A DNA stretch of 64,000 bases, from positions 682,001-746,000 of the forward strand of contig RBKR01000026.1 of NCBI GenBank assembly GCA_004835665.1, in the 5' to 3' direction. This document shows, one piece after another, positions 52,847 to 64,000 of the stretch. The stretch comes from Phoma sp. XZ068 (taxonomy: Eukaryota > Ascomycota > Dothideomycetes > Pleosporales > Didymellaceae). A program made the translations under genes and the position numbers. Under the pieces are notes generated by a model. The model was not told where the DNA came from. It made no database searches and saw only the letters and a list, made by a program, of their open reading frames with translations. Every line of letters begins with the position of its first letter. Positions within the stretch are counted from its first letter, which is position 1.

Positions 52847-53909
52847 GTTGGTGGTGATGCAAAGCACATTGACACGAATTGCAGCTGCTGTCCTACTGAT
52901 CAGGATTGGATTTGGAGGTTTCTTTGACGAATATGATGGGTAGATAACGTTTTCTTTGATGGTATGGGAGGGGCACAGTTGGACGCCACGCTGCTCCAGG
53001 ACGAGCATACACGACTTATGAAATCAACACGGAACAAGCGAAATGAATTACAAGATCGCTAGACCAGGCCAGTGAAGTGGTGTTGCCCTCTTGACGAATG
53101 ACGTTACAAGAGGTCCGTGTCTGCAACATGATCTGAAGCGTAGGGCCGGCGGCGGTCAGGGTGAACTAGCGGCCCGCCGTTCGAATGGCACTTGATAGCT
53201 CCGCTCGAAACATCGCGTCAAGTCTGACAGGGCTGGCATGACGCCTTCGGACTGACGTGCTGAGTCGAGGGTCATTCCGTGACGGTTGCCAACTTGGGCC
53301 ATGATTTTGCGCAAGGAGGAGGCGTGGGGGCTCTGCAGGGCGCTGATAGCGATAGAGTTGGCTCCGTGTTGGTGAGGGCAGGCGTGCACAGGCCAGTGTT
53401 TCAAGGACGTTCCTTCCTTCTAGAAGATCCACCTGTGCTCGTTCCCGCACGACCCAAGAGCCCGTGTCTCCCGCATCCATCGTCACCATCCCCAACTCTC
53501 CGAACAGCATCACGCTTCACGCTGGCAGCCCGATAATTACTACATTTGGGAGGGGCCATTGCTGCGCACGTGACGCCATTGTCTCAAAGCAACTGCCATT
53601 CTTAGCATCATCATTACTTATTTTGTAGGTTGCTGTGTTCCCGCCCCACCCTCGCACGCAGCAAGCTCCCACACCGGGCAGACGCGCCGTAGCTCGCAGC
53701 AGACTCGCCGTCGAGCACTCTTTGCTCATATCCGCACCACACACGCGCACACGATGAGCTAAGCCCTACTGCACCACTGCATTGCACCTGCCCAGCTTCC
53801 ACCGAGCTCCTTCCTCTTCCTGCTGGAGAGCCCCGCTCAGCAAACACACCGCCGTTAGCTCGCCTCGCACGCGTCGCTCCCAGCCAGCAGCAGCACCTCC
53901 ACCACCACA
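52847..53909. other. intergenic; leader of the CNB/F-box gene
   Basis: No gene recognised. The last 250 nt are C-rich with CCACC/CACACG runs, like the leaders of the APRT and fusion genes. Confidence 0.4.
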
Positions 53910-56887
53910 ATGCGCCGGTACAGGCCTGGCGGCCCGGTGCGCGGGCACGGCGGCGTCGCTGTGCCTGATTCTTTCGCCATGGTACGCGCCTTCGACAGCG
54001 ACTCCAATCCCGCGAGGCCCATCCGCCCTTCACCGCTCGCGGCAAGCACCATCCACGGTCTCCCTCTCGACCTGCTCGACCGCCTGCGCAACTTCCCACT
54101 CTTCCAGGCTGCCCCTGACTCCTTCCTCGCGGCCATCGGCATGCACCTGAAGCCCGCACTCTACCAGACACACGACACAGTCCTTACCGAGGGCGAGACG
54201 GGCAAGGCTATGTACTGGCTTGTCCGTGGCGCAATGAGGGTCACATCGCGAGATCAGGAGAGCACGTTCGCCGAACTGAAGCCTGGAGCTTTCTTCGGCG
54301 AAATTGGCATCCTCATGGACATTCCCCGCACGGCTACCATTATCGCGAACATGCGCTCGCTGGTGGTGAGACTGAACAAAGAAGATCTCATGAAGGAGCT
54401 TCCCAAGTTCCCAGAGGTGCAACGCGCTATCATGGACGAAGCCAAGGAACGACTCGCCATCCTCGAGCGCAAGAAGAAAGAGTTGGGCGGTAGCAACAAG
54501 CGACCAACCGCTCCTGTACGGCAGATTACAGGAAAGCGTGACCGCGAAGACGGCGATGTAATCATGGCAGAGAGCGGCACACTACGCGACGGAGAAGTAG
54601 TCAATGCCTACAAGAAGAGAAAGTCACCGAGCCCAGGACTTACCGAAGCCGCAGCCAACAGCGCCTTTGGCAGCATAGACGTCTATGTGCGGTCGTTGCT
54701 GAAAGAGCTGCCACTGTTCTCCGAGCTGCCAGACGAGATCCTCCACTTTCTGGGTATGCGTGCTCAGCCGTGCTCGTTTCCTCCCTTCTACGACATCATC
54801 AAGCAAGGAACCTCGGGGCGTGACGTCTACTTTATTGTCAAAGGCGAAGTCGAGGTGGTTAATGTGAAGCCGACCCAGCATAACGGGCACTCTGCGTTCG
54901 ACCAAGGCAGGCGGAAGTCGATAGCTGCCGGAGAGCACAACTTCCATGAGGTGAAGGCCCGATTGAAGGGAGGACAGTACTTCGGCGAAGTCGTCAGCCT
55001 CTCCTTAGCGCCGCGCCGTACTGCTACTGTGCGATCAGTGTCATCTGTCGAATGCCTCATGATCAGTGGTGACACCCTCAGTCAGCTGTGGGACAAGTGT
55101 ACACCAGACGTCCGCCAGCAAGTAGAATCAGTCGCGAGAGAGCGCCTTGAGGCTGCAAAAGACAACGATGTGCACATGTCAGATTCGGAGAGCACACCAA
55201 AGATTGACGAGCTAGCCATCGCCGACACAAAGCGTCCGCGAACACCAAGAAGAAAAGAGAGCGTCCCAACAGTGACCTTCAGCGATCTCCCTGATGTCGA
55301 CACACCAGTCACCCCGCCACGGAGGGATGAGAAGATGATGGAGCCTTACGATCCCGATCCGTTTCTCAACCTTGACCTAGACAATGTTCGGTCTCGATCG
55401 AGACGGGGTTCACTTGCCCCTCCACCTCCAGACTCCTCACCCTCCAGTCCCACCAAAACCAGCTTCTCAAAAGATCCATCACCCATTGGCTCCCCTCTTG
55501 GTACACCACAGTTTGGTACACCTCTCTCGCCATCTCCCATCCCTAAGCATGCATCGACTCCGCCGGAACCTGCCTTCGACTTCAAGCGGCCACGTATGAT
55601 AAGGAAACCGAGCAGATTTAGCAGGGGCAGTCTTCCGGATTCTGTTCTTGTTCACCTCTTCCAGAACTTCGACTTGTTCGAGTTAATGCAACTGCGACAG
55701 ATTTCGTCACATTGGCATAAACTCATCTCGACATCCCCGGACATCCTTCACGACCTCGATCTTGCAAAGTATAACCGTAAAGTCACCGATCGAACATTAG
55801 TAGATGTGATCTGTCCTTTCGTTGGGGGCCGACCTAAGAACATCAATATGAGCAACTGCTTCCACGTAACAGACGAGGGATTCGGCGAGTTGGCAAAGAC
55901 GTGCGCTCCTGGTGTCAGAGTCTGGCGAATGAAGAGTGTCTGGGATATCACTGGCCCAGCTATGCTCGAAATGGTGCAGAAAGCCAAGGGACTGGAAGAA
56001 GTCGATCTCAGCAACTGCAGAAAGGTTGGTGACAATCTACTTGCTCGCGTAATAGGCTGGGTTGTGCCCGATCATCCTCCTCAGATGGCGATGGCCCAAA
56101 CACAGCAGCAATCTCAAGCGAACGGTCGCCAGAAGGGCAAGGGTGGAGCAAATGCCCAACCAGCACCAGCACCCCTTGCGCCCGGTACCGTGGTCGGCTG
56201 TCCGAAGTTGCGACGTCTGACACTAAGCTACTGTAAACACATTACGGACCGATCAATGGCACACATTGCTGTTCATGCAGCGAACCGCATAGAGTCAATC
56301 GACCTCACACGATGCACAACGATCACAGATGTTGGGTTCCAACACTGGAGTGTGTACCCTTTTCCGCGGTTGCAGAAGTTATGCCTCGCCGACTGTACCT
56401 ACCTGACCGACAATGCAATCGTATACCTGACGAATGCGGCCAAGGGGTTGAGGGAGTTGGATCTGGTAAGTCGTGGATGAAACGCATTGAGGTTGATCCA
56501 CTGCTAACGTTTTACCCCTAGTCATTTTGCTGTGCGCTCTCCGATACCGCAACAGAGGTCCTTGCCCTCGGCCTTCCCAATCTCACACATCTCAACCTTG
56601 CTTTCTGCGGTTCTGCCGTGTCCGATACGTCTCTTCGTTGTATATCGCTACATTTACTCGAGCTTCGAAATTTATCTGTCCGTGGATGTGTACGAGTAAC
56701 AGGTACAGGCGTTGAAGCCGTAGTGGAGGGTTGCAGGGATCTAGAGGTCTTTGACGTCAGCCAGTGCAAGAATTTGGGGAGGTGGCTTGATGCTGGCGGT
56801 GTACAGATGGTCAGACAGCGTGGAAGGAGGGTTAAATTCGAGACCGTCGCGGACGGCAGGTGGCGTGTAGGGCAGCAGCCGCTCTAA
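53910..56887 (+). CDS. protein with two cyclic-nucleotide-binding domains, F-box and LRRs
   Basis: Exons 53910-56465 and 56522-56887, intron 56 nt, 973 residues. CNB domain 1 is at about 52-170 (LRNFPLFQAAPDSFL, FFGEIGILMDIPRTATI), CNB domain 2 at about 258-400 (LLKELPLFSELPDEIL, YFGEVVSLSLAPRRTATV). Both have the Gly-Glu and Arg of the phosphate-binding cassette, so nucleotide binding is possible. A Ser/Pro-rich, probably phosphorylated linker (about 420-560) leads to an F-box at about 571-620 (LPDSVLVHLFQNFDLFELMQLRQI) and cysteine-containing LRRs to the end (LTLSYCKHITD, SIDLTRCTTITD, LCLADCTYLTD). The order suggests an SCF ubiquitin-ligase receptor gated by a cyclic nucleotide, which is inference. 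The architecture is known in ascomycetes. Confidence 0.88.
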
Positions 56888-57228
56888 GCAGTTTGTCAGA
56901 AGCTTTCGTTTTGAAAGGCTTGGTTGCATCGCATAGCGAGGTTTGCGACTTTGTTGTATTGATATATGTTTACGGACAACGGTAGATTTTGGACACGATC
57001 GCTACTATGATACCAGGTACGTCAGCGCCACAGATACCAAGTACTTGCAGAACATATTTCTCAAATTAAGCTTGGCCCTCGGATATGATTATTCACGGTG
57101 AAGGCATCCCAGCTTATCTTGATAGTTATCTCACTGTCACCGCTAGCTAGATCACAGTGTTTGAACGTGCAGTAATCGGTCTACACAAGGACCACCACAC
57201 ACCACGACAACACATTCAGCATTTCATC
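56888..57228. other. intergenic; no gene recognised
   Basis: 3' flank of the CNB/F-box gene and promoter of the next gene. Confidence 0.4.
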
Positions 57229-59006
57229 ATGGCTGTGTCCAAGCATCCAATTGCACATCACTGGATCAAGCAAACACTTATCCCGTTCCTACATTACGCG
57301 TTCCCATCCACGCTCCCGTACCATGCCCCTGTCTGCGTACAAGTACAGCAAGCTATCAAGTTCTGCCTACAAAAGCCCGACCACCCTAGCGATGGCGATG
57401 ACTTGGTGTTCGAGCGGATCTTCATGGCTATCATGCACCGGCACAGGAATCTAGCGCCTGACCTGGAGATGGTCGTAGACAACCTGGAACCACTTGCCAA
57501 GTATCTAATTCGACGAGCACAGCTGAAGGGTCCGTACGAACTGCTTGAGAGGTCGGACATCGGGAGCGGTGCTTGGGTGGAGCATGAGCGAGTGCGGCTG
57601 GGCAATCTCTCTTGTAAGCCTGATGAAGCAAAGCACGGTACGTGGGACACGAACAGCCAGTGAAAGTCTTACTTGACAATCTATTAGAACTTCGTCCACC
57701 GGTTCGGCCTCGTCCCGTACCTATGAAGCTGGCTCCAGTTGAAGAAGATATCGACCCGAGGCTGGTGCATGCACAGCCAGGCCAATTTACTATAGCAGAG
57801 GTCTCAGCGCGGCTAAGTGCTGACGAGGACAGCTACTATCGACGCAAGAATCGCGAATTCGAACAAAATCAGACGCGGAGAAAGCAGCGCATATGCAGGC
57901 CTGCACCAGTAGTACAGCCAACAACTTCAAGCTATACTATACCTGGAAGCAATTCTACGGAGACGCTCATCCCATATGGATTGCCGTTTCAGCAACAGCA
58001 GCTTCAGCAACCAGCGCCGGCCTCTGTCTACACGCCACAACATGCACCTGCTTTCCTTCGCACATCTCCAATCGTGCAGACATATCTACAGACGCAGATG
58101 TCACAACCTGGACCTGCTTTCACAACGAATTTCACGAACAACATACCCGCGCAGCCATTCGCAGGTGTACAGCTTCTACCCTTTGAGCCCCATTCAGCTC
58201 AACACCCACTGATCCAGCAACATTCCGGCCAATACCAGCCAGCTCTTAACCAGGAAACGCACACTCAATCGACCGAGCAACTCCTCTACTTGCCACAATT
58301 TCCAGCGCCTCTCACAGGTAGCGACTTCGGCCATCTCCGCGGCAGCGACTGGTCAAACGCAGCTCAGCAACGAGCCCGCGAGATGGCAGCAAAAGTGACA
58401 GCAAGTGAACGTGACATGATGGCTCACAGGATCATGCAACAACAGCGACCGATCACCCAGGCAACTCCTGCACTTGCCTCTGCTGCATCTATGTATACTC
58501 CAAGGAAGCAAGTCCAAGATCGCCCTGTGCAACCGCAGTCAGCGATGGCTTACAGTTATGATGCGTTTGCACCACCTACTGCCAACCCTGCAACTACGCA
58601 AGTTCATGGAGGGTTGGATCATGCAATGTTCGGCACCGGTGAGAAAGCTGGACTGCCGACATTAGAGCAAGTGCGCAGCCGCTATCGTCCGGAGCAGCAG
58701 CAGGCCAATCACGCCATTCCGGGACTGTCATTCGAGGAGTCACAGCTACATGGTCCGCTGTCCAGCCACCCAGAACCACAGAGTGGAGTCTCTCCGGGCA
58801 CATTAGTTGCACAGCTTCAGCCGTCTATGGTGGATGTGATGAATATGGATGGGCTGCAACAGCTCCGACATGCAGCCTACTCGAGGGAAGGAGCGCAGAC
58901 TCAGGTAAGGCGGAGTGAACTGCCCGCGCAGTCACCTAGAATGGCAAGGGAAGGCGAGGAAGAACTGGGAAGGCTCGGGTGTTTTGATATGAATATGGAC
59001 ATGTGA
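57229..59006 (+). CDS. unrecognised protein: conserved helical N terminus, Gln-rich body
   Basis: Exons 57229-57637 and 57688-59006, intron 50 nt, 575 residues. The N terminus (about 1-165) is ordered and helical with aromatic and charged residues (HHWIKQTLIPFLHYAFPSTLPYH, FCLQKPDHPSDGDDLVFERIF, LAKYLIRRAQLKGPYELLERS). A short basic segment (RRKNREFEQNQTRRKQR) follows. The rest is Gln/Pro/Ala-rich and probably disordered, ending in a charged tail. No enzyme motif or membrane segment. The composition resembles transcription or chromatin regulators, which is inference. The ATG at 57229 is the first in frame; upstream codons lack an ATG. Confidence 0.65.
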
Positions 59007-59422
59007 AGCCTGGAGGAGAAGGGGTGGAAGGAACTTCGGGGCATCGTGACGAGGACTTGACATGACTGCAGTGATACGCAAGCTCGCAGTGCTCATAGAG
59101 CACGGGTGTTAAGAAAGATAATATCACGCATTGTCGTAATGAGGATTGAATTCATGGTGATGCTCCTGGCTCACCTCCATCACTATTCGCTATAGCTTCA
59201 CGGTCCTCGTGAAAGCCGCTCTCTCGATGGTCAACCCTAGGAAGCGAATCGCGCCTCCACACCTGCACCCACTGCCAGGTCCACACAGCTGTGAGCGTGA
59301 CTGGAACTCTGATCGGCCCAGGTGATAGCTTCCTTATGGACAGGCGCTGTGCCTCCCTGTGCAACGCGTCCGTAAGACGACGGGTTCAGTACATTGCTTC
59401 TTCCTCATGTCCCTACCGCCGC
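59007..59422. other. convergent intergenic region
   Basis: 3' flanks of two convergent genes. No gene recognised. Confidence 0.5.
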
Positions 59423-60178
59423 TCACCCAAACCTCTTTCCATATCCCTTTACCACGCCGTCTAGTATCCCTCTCATCCTCTTGCACCCTTCAATCCCCAC
59501 TGCCAACATGCCCTCCAAACGCTCCATCCGCACCCGCGTCTCCATCATACACACAGCCACCTTATCGCTCTCGCCTAGACACCCCACCGTCAGGAACGGC
59601 AGCTCCTGCTCCTCCAGCATATTCAGATCCAGCAGCGGATCATCCGCGCTCGCATTGTCTGCGGCAGACGCAGACGCAGACGACGCCGCCGTGCAAGCAA
59701 CAAGATAATCTGTCATCGGAATACCCGCATCAATCAGCGCAAGCGTCGCCGCATTTATACACGCAGCCAGCAAACTCCCATCCTGGGAGATAATGTGCAG
59801 ATTAATAGTGATAGTGGAATGCGGGTACAAATGCCCCAGGATAACGCCGCCATACGCCTCGCGCAGACAGTGCTCCATCTCGCTTGTGCGTTTGTCGCCG
59901 CGCGCGTTGCGCCGCCTGTCCGTGCCGCTGAAGGCCGCAGAGTTAATTTCGACTTCGAGTTTGGCGTGGCCGCCTGCGCCGCCGCGGGCGCCTGAGGAGC
60001 GGCCTTCGTGGGGGCCTGTTACGCTGCAGAGGATCTTGGTGTTGCCCATTTCGAGGTACGAGGATCCGTCTGCGGCGGCTTGGGTGCTGATTTGTGCGTG
60101 GATGCGGCGGAGTTCGTTCCACCGGCGGCCGTCGAGGCGGAGGAGGGCGAGGGAGTAGGTTGATGTGTCGAGAGGCAT
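59423..60178 (-). CDS. SKI6: exosome core subunit Rrp41/Ski6 (RNase PH fold)
   Basis: Subunit of the nine-protein RNA exosome ring, nuclear and cytoplasmic, 251 residues, one exon. RNase PH domain from RLDGRRWNELRRIHAQIS, with MGNTKILCSVTGPHEG, the DRRRNARGDKRTSEMEHCLREA helix, the strand IISQDGSLLAACINAATLAL, and a C-terminal PFLTVGCLGESDKVAVCMMETRV. An Ala/Ser/Asp-rich insertion (about 180-195) is lineage-specific. Eukaryotic ring subunits lack catalysis. ATG 60178 is chosen because MPLDTSTYSLALLRLDGRR aligns with the known N terminus; 33 upstream in-frame codons do not. Divergent with the SNF2 gene across about 375 nt. Confidence 0.93.
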   Translation of the reverse strand: MPLDTSTYSLALLRLDGRRWNELRRIHAQISTQAAADGSSYLEMGNTKILCSVTGPHEGRSSGARGGAGGHAKLEVEINSAAFSGTDRRRNARGDKRTSEMEHCLREAYGGVILGHLYPHSTITINLHIISQDGSLLAACINAATLALIDAGIPMTDYLVACTAASSASASAADNASADDPLLDLNMLEEQELPFLTVGCLGESDKVAVCMMETRVRMERLEGMLAVGIEGCKRMRGILDGVVKGYGKRFG

Positions 60179-60554
60179 GGTGTGTGGATGTGCGAGGTTG
60201 CAGCCTAATTGGCGGGTTTCACTCCTGGAATATGTCTTGAAAATGCTACAGATTGTTTGGGTGTAGTCGTGTCTCAATTGCTGCTTGTGATGGAGAGTGA
60301 ACTGATGACGCTAGGTTCGATATTTTGGATTCGCGGTCAAAGCTCGCGCAGGGATCATGCAGCTCGAAGAGCCCCGCTCTCACGTGCTAGCGCGTTCACG
60401 CGACGTTTGGGTGGCGCGTCTTCTCGACAGCCCTACCTCTCAAACAACAGTCATTCCGTGACTTTGGGTATGGCTACTCGGCTGACGCTAGATCCTGGGT
60501 GATTCATACTGAAGGCTGTGTGTCTGAACGTCACTAGCACTCCTCACTGCCACC
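60179..60554. promoter_or_regulatory. divergent promoter, SKI6 / SNF2 gene
   Basis: About 375 nt shared upstream region of two nuclear genes. No clear TATA box. Nothing coding. Confidence 0.5.
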
Positions 60555-63500
60555 ATGTCGTTCTCGCCCTCAAAGTCCAGTAGAGAGTACCAGCGAGCTC
60601 TCAGATCCTTCGCTGAAAGCGAGGCCGTCAGCGGCGAAGAGAGTGATGATGGATTTGACATTGTTGAGTCTTCTCGCAAGGGCCTCGATCTTTCCCAATA
60701 CATCGAGGGTAGGAGCCCATATTAAACTCATAACGATCCGCCGTTACTGACACTTCACAGCCCTCACCCAAACACAATCCCAATCGCAAGGTGATGACAG
60801 AGTGAAAGATGGGAAAGCGGCTGAAATCCCAGATACTGACGATGATGAACCGCTCGAGACAGCGCCAACGTCCCGAAGACCAGAGGTTGCTGATTCGGAA
60901 ACCGATGATGAATCTCATGTAGAATCCGAGTGGTCTGAGGAGGATACACGAGCAACCTACGACAACTGGAAGAATCGAAAGACACTTAAGCGAAAGCGCG
61001 CTGCAGCAGAAACCGTACGTATCCGCCAGCAGAAGAAATCCAAAGCTGCTGCTGCGACGAGCATTGTTGGTCGAAAGCCTGCACCCAAGTCAAAGTTAGC
61101 CAACTCTCGTGATAAAGCTTTCAGCACCGACTCTGTAGCTGAAGACGCTGAAGATGCAACGTATTTGGACGACCCTATTCCCGACTACATTACCTCACGT
61201 CAGAGGCACCTCAAGAAGCTGCATGAGGCAGGTTTGCGGTACCCCCCTAGTTATCACGATATCGACTTCTCAGATTCAGAGACCGAAGAGAAGCCCCAGC
61301 TCGACAAAGCGATCAAACCACAGCGTGAAAAGAAAAAGATCAAGCTACGTGAATCAGGAGGCGTCATTCCAGCGCCGGTCGCTCAGTGGCTGAGAGACTA
61401 CCAAGTCGAAGGTGTCGAATTTCTGCATGAGCGGTTTGTTCGGCAGACTGGAGCTATACTGGGTGATGACATGGGTCTGGGTAAAACAATTCAAGTCATT
61501 GCTTTCCTTACAGCAGCATTTGGCAAGACTGCAACAAAGCGAGACGCAAAGTGCATGCGGAAGATCCGCCGCGATGGTGATGGTCGCTGGTATCCACGAG
61601 TGCTCATTGTCTGTCCAGGCACTCTGATGCAGAACTGGGAGGACGAACTCTCAAAATGGGGATGGTGGGAAGTATACAGGTACCACGGCAATGTTGCAGA
61701 CCGCAAAGGTGTCCTGGGTGCCGCGAAGAAAGGCATGTTGGAGATCATGATTACGACTTACAACACCTATCGCATGAACGAGAGCGAAGTCAACACGATT
61801 GACTGGGACTGTGTCATTGCAGATGAGTGCCATATGATCAAGAGCAAGTCATCTGAAGTTACAATCGCGATGAACAAGATCAATGCCCTGTGTCGTATCG
61901 GTCTCACCGGCACTGCCATTCAGAACAAGTACGAAGAGCTCTGGAACCTTCTGAACTGGGCACGACCTGGTGCGTACGGATCGGCGCAGGAGTGGAAACA
62001 GACGATCAGCCTTCCATTGAAGTTGGGCCAGGCTCACGATGCGACCAACGCTCAGCTTGCCGACTCGCGAAGCAGAGCCCAGGATCTTGTCCACAACATC
62101 TTACCTAGTGTGTTTCTTCGCAGGATGAAGACGCTCATTGCGGACCAACTGCCAAAGAAAAGCGATCGCGTTGTCTTCTGTCAATTGACCGAAACACAAG
62201 CAGACGCATACCGTACCTTTCTGGAGAGCGATAGGTGCGAGTTCATCCGGACGGCGAAAGAGGAATGCGACTGTCAATCTGGCAAACCTAGAGGTTGGTG
62301 CTGCTACTCTGAGATACCAGGGACTGATGACAAGTGGGCGAAGTTCATGTTTCCGTGCATGGTCACACTCCAAAAACTCGCAAACCACATCGCACTGATC
62401 GTGCCGTCCTCAACAGACACCAAGGACAAGCAAGCCAAAGACCTCCAGAACCTCGAAACGGCATGCCCCGATACATTTCAAGAGCTTTGGCGCAACAGGG
62501 ACGCTATCCTCAACCAGTCCCAACGCGAGTTTTGCGGGAAATGGAAAGTCCTTCGGCGCCTTCTCGACTTCTGGCATGCCAACGGCGACAAAGTACTTAT
62601 CTTCTCGCACTCCGTTCGCCTCCTGCGCCTCCTACGTGGCCTCTTTGATGTCGATGGTACAAAGTATAACTTCTCATACCTCGATGGTAGCATGAAATAC
62701 GAAGAACGTTCCAAAGCCGTCGCAGATTTCAATGCCGACCCAGAGCAATTCGTCTTTCTGATCAGCACGAAAGCCGGCGGTGTAGGGCTGAACATTACAT
62801 CTGCGAACAAAGTCGTTGTCGTAGACCCGAATTGGAACCCAGCATATGATCTGCAAGCCCAAGACCGCGCATACCGCATCGGTCAGACGCGCGACGTCGA
62901 AGTCTTTCGCCTCGTATCAAGCGGCACGATTGAAGAGATCGTTTACGCGCGCCAGATTTACAAACAGCAACAAGCTAATATCGGGTACAACGCGTCCGAA
63001 GAGCGTCGTTATTTTAAAGGTGTAATGGATCAGGCGTCCAAAAAGGGCGAACTCTTCGGGCTGGAGAATCTGTTCACATTCCAGGAAAACAGCGTATTAC
63101 TCAGGGACATCATGCATAAAACGAATGTTGCGGAGAGCCGTGCGGGCGTGCAGGCCGTGGACTTTCAATTCGATGAGACACAGTACGAGTCTGACGACGA
63201 CGAAGACATACTATCAAACAAGAACCTCGGTATCGACGACGACAATCTAGCAAACATCAAGAAACTCGCCGAGTCGCTGACAACACCCGCTACCACCAGC
63301 GACGCAAAGCCCCGCGGCCGCAAGAAGTACCAGAAGAAACTCGGTGCGGACCCCATCAACGCCATCCTCGCCAAAGCAGGCGTCCAGTACACACACGAAA
63401 ACTCCGAAGTCATCGGCCGCAGCGAAATCGAGGCTCGTCTTGGTAGACAGGCAATGGAAGTCCGCAACGACATCGATCTCTCGCGCAAACGCGTCTTCCA

Positions 63501-63834
63501 AGCGTCGCAATCGCAGTCGCAGAGCCAGGCCCGACACGACTCACGTACGCACTCCCACCCTCTCGCCTTCCACGACGATGAAGACAACGAGGACGACGAG
63601 CTTAGGGAGCTCGGCAGCGCGAAGAAGGGCGAGTTTAGAATAAGTTACAAGTACAGGCCTGATGAGCGAGTGCGGCGGAGGCAGTTCTGCGCCATGGCGG
63701 AGAGCATGGGGTTCGACGATCCCGTCGAGTTTGCGCTGCTGGTGGAGAGTAGTACGCAGGCAGAGCGACGGAAGATGCTGGAGCGATTTTATCGGGGCAG
63801 GCGGAAGGATATCACGAGGGATTTTGAGACTTGA
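60555..63834 (+). CDS. SNF2-family ATPase, Rad26/ERCC6L2-like
   Basis: Exons 60555-60708 and 60761-63834, intron 52 nt, 1075 residues. An acidic N terminus, then a basic stretch, precede the SNF2 core: DYQVEGVEFL, Walker A DDMGLGKT near residue 288, a DECH box (ADECHMIKSKSS) near 405, LTGTAIQNKYEELWNLLNWA, and the C-terminal lobe DKVLIFSHSVRLL, STKAGGVGLNITSANKVVVVDPNWNP and QAQDRAYRIGQTRDVEVFRLVSSGTIEE. An insertion with Cys residues (EECDCQSGKPRGWCC) between the lobes and the long tail with YKYRPDERVRRRQF resemble the ERCC6L2 group, linked to DNA repair in animals. The assignment to this group over Rad26 proper is a judgement from memory. The stop codon lies in the first copy of a 44-bp repeat. 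Confidence 0.88.
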
Positions 63835-63957
63835 TGCGGGAGCACTTTCGTGTTCGCGTGTTCTGGAGTGAGACTTGATGCTGAAGTACTTCCGCGTTCT
63901 TAGGTTTCAGACTAAGACCTGATGCGGAAGTACTCTCGCATTCTCATGTTTATAATG
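63826..63957. repeat. three imperfect 44-bp tandem repeats overlapping the SNF2 stop codon
   Basis: Units begin at 63826, 63870 and 63914, exactly 44 bp apart, each starting with GAGACTTGATG or a close variant and continuing (C/T)GGAAGTACT..CG. The first contains the terminal Thr codon and TGA of the SNF2 gene; the others lie in its 3' flank. Confidence 0.85.
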
Positions 63958-64000
63958 CAAACATAATATCAAAGTGTATTTGTTGTGTATTCGCATGACA

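Overview
The window reads as nuclear DNA of a filamentous ascomycete, most likely a dothideomycete of the Pleosporales type. The evidence is dense single-copy genes on both strands, introns of mostly 43-60 nt with GT..AG ends and CTAAC/CTGAC-like branch sites, and the gene families present: an RTA1-like protein, a PRISE-like reductase, small RNase III-like proteins, a two-CNB/F-box/LRR protein and a Mup1-like permease. The taxon is inferred from style and families, not from a marker search. I found no CRISPR array, intact transposon, rRNA or convincing tRNA. Coordinates of spliced genes run from start codon to stop codon, and the exon joins are given in each entry.

Left part (1-19 kb): a three-exon ribosomal protein eS21 gene with a 20-nt exon, an F-box/LRR gene converging on an unknown gene, a spliced proline-rich secreted protein, a membrane-anchored aspartic-protease-like protein without its catalytic aspartates, a bestrophin-like channel, a 3.1-kb gene-poor stretch, adenine phosphoribosyltransferase, a RidA/Mmf1 enzyme with a 14-nt exon, and a large AAA ATPase. 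Between RidA and the ATPase lie a possible 51-residue secreted peptide and coding-like debris.

Middle part (20-36 kb): the most striking gene is an uninterrupted ORF joining a full-length homoserine kinase to a full-length AIR synthase (PurM). In yeast these are separate proteins, and AIR synthase is normally joined to GAR synthetase. After it come an HSL-type esterase, an intronless phosphoribosyltransferase-like gene of bacterial flavour, an LPMO-like secreted protein whose mature N terminus is His, malic enzyme with a possible mitochondrial presequence, a GT8 glycosyltransferase, a large unknown Q/P/Y-rich protein, and a zinc-alcohol dehydrogenase pseudogene.

Right part (36-64 kb): a Mup1-like permease, a hotdog thioesterase, an RTA1-like gene whose third intron lacks an AG acceptor, and a redox group made of a secreted GMC oxidoreductase, a Rieske oxygenase broken by two compensating frameshifts and a PRISE-like reductase. 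Two tandem RNase III-like genes follow, with two long inverted repeats beside them. The rest is a glycine-zipper/Arg-Asp-repeat protein, the CNB/F-box/LRR protein, an unknown glutamine-rich protein, the exosome subunit Rrp41/Ski6, and a SNF2 ATPase whose stop codon lies inside the first of three 44-bp repeats.

How the genes relate: most are independent housekeeping or accessory genes. The purine theme (APRT salvage, AIR synthase fusion, a PRTase-like protein) is notable, but the genes are spread over 13 kb with separate promoters, so they are not an operon-like unit. The GMC/Rieske/PRISE group is the only stretch that looks like a small pathway cluster.
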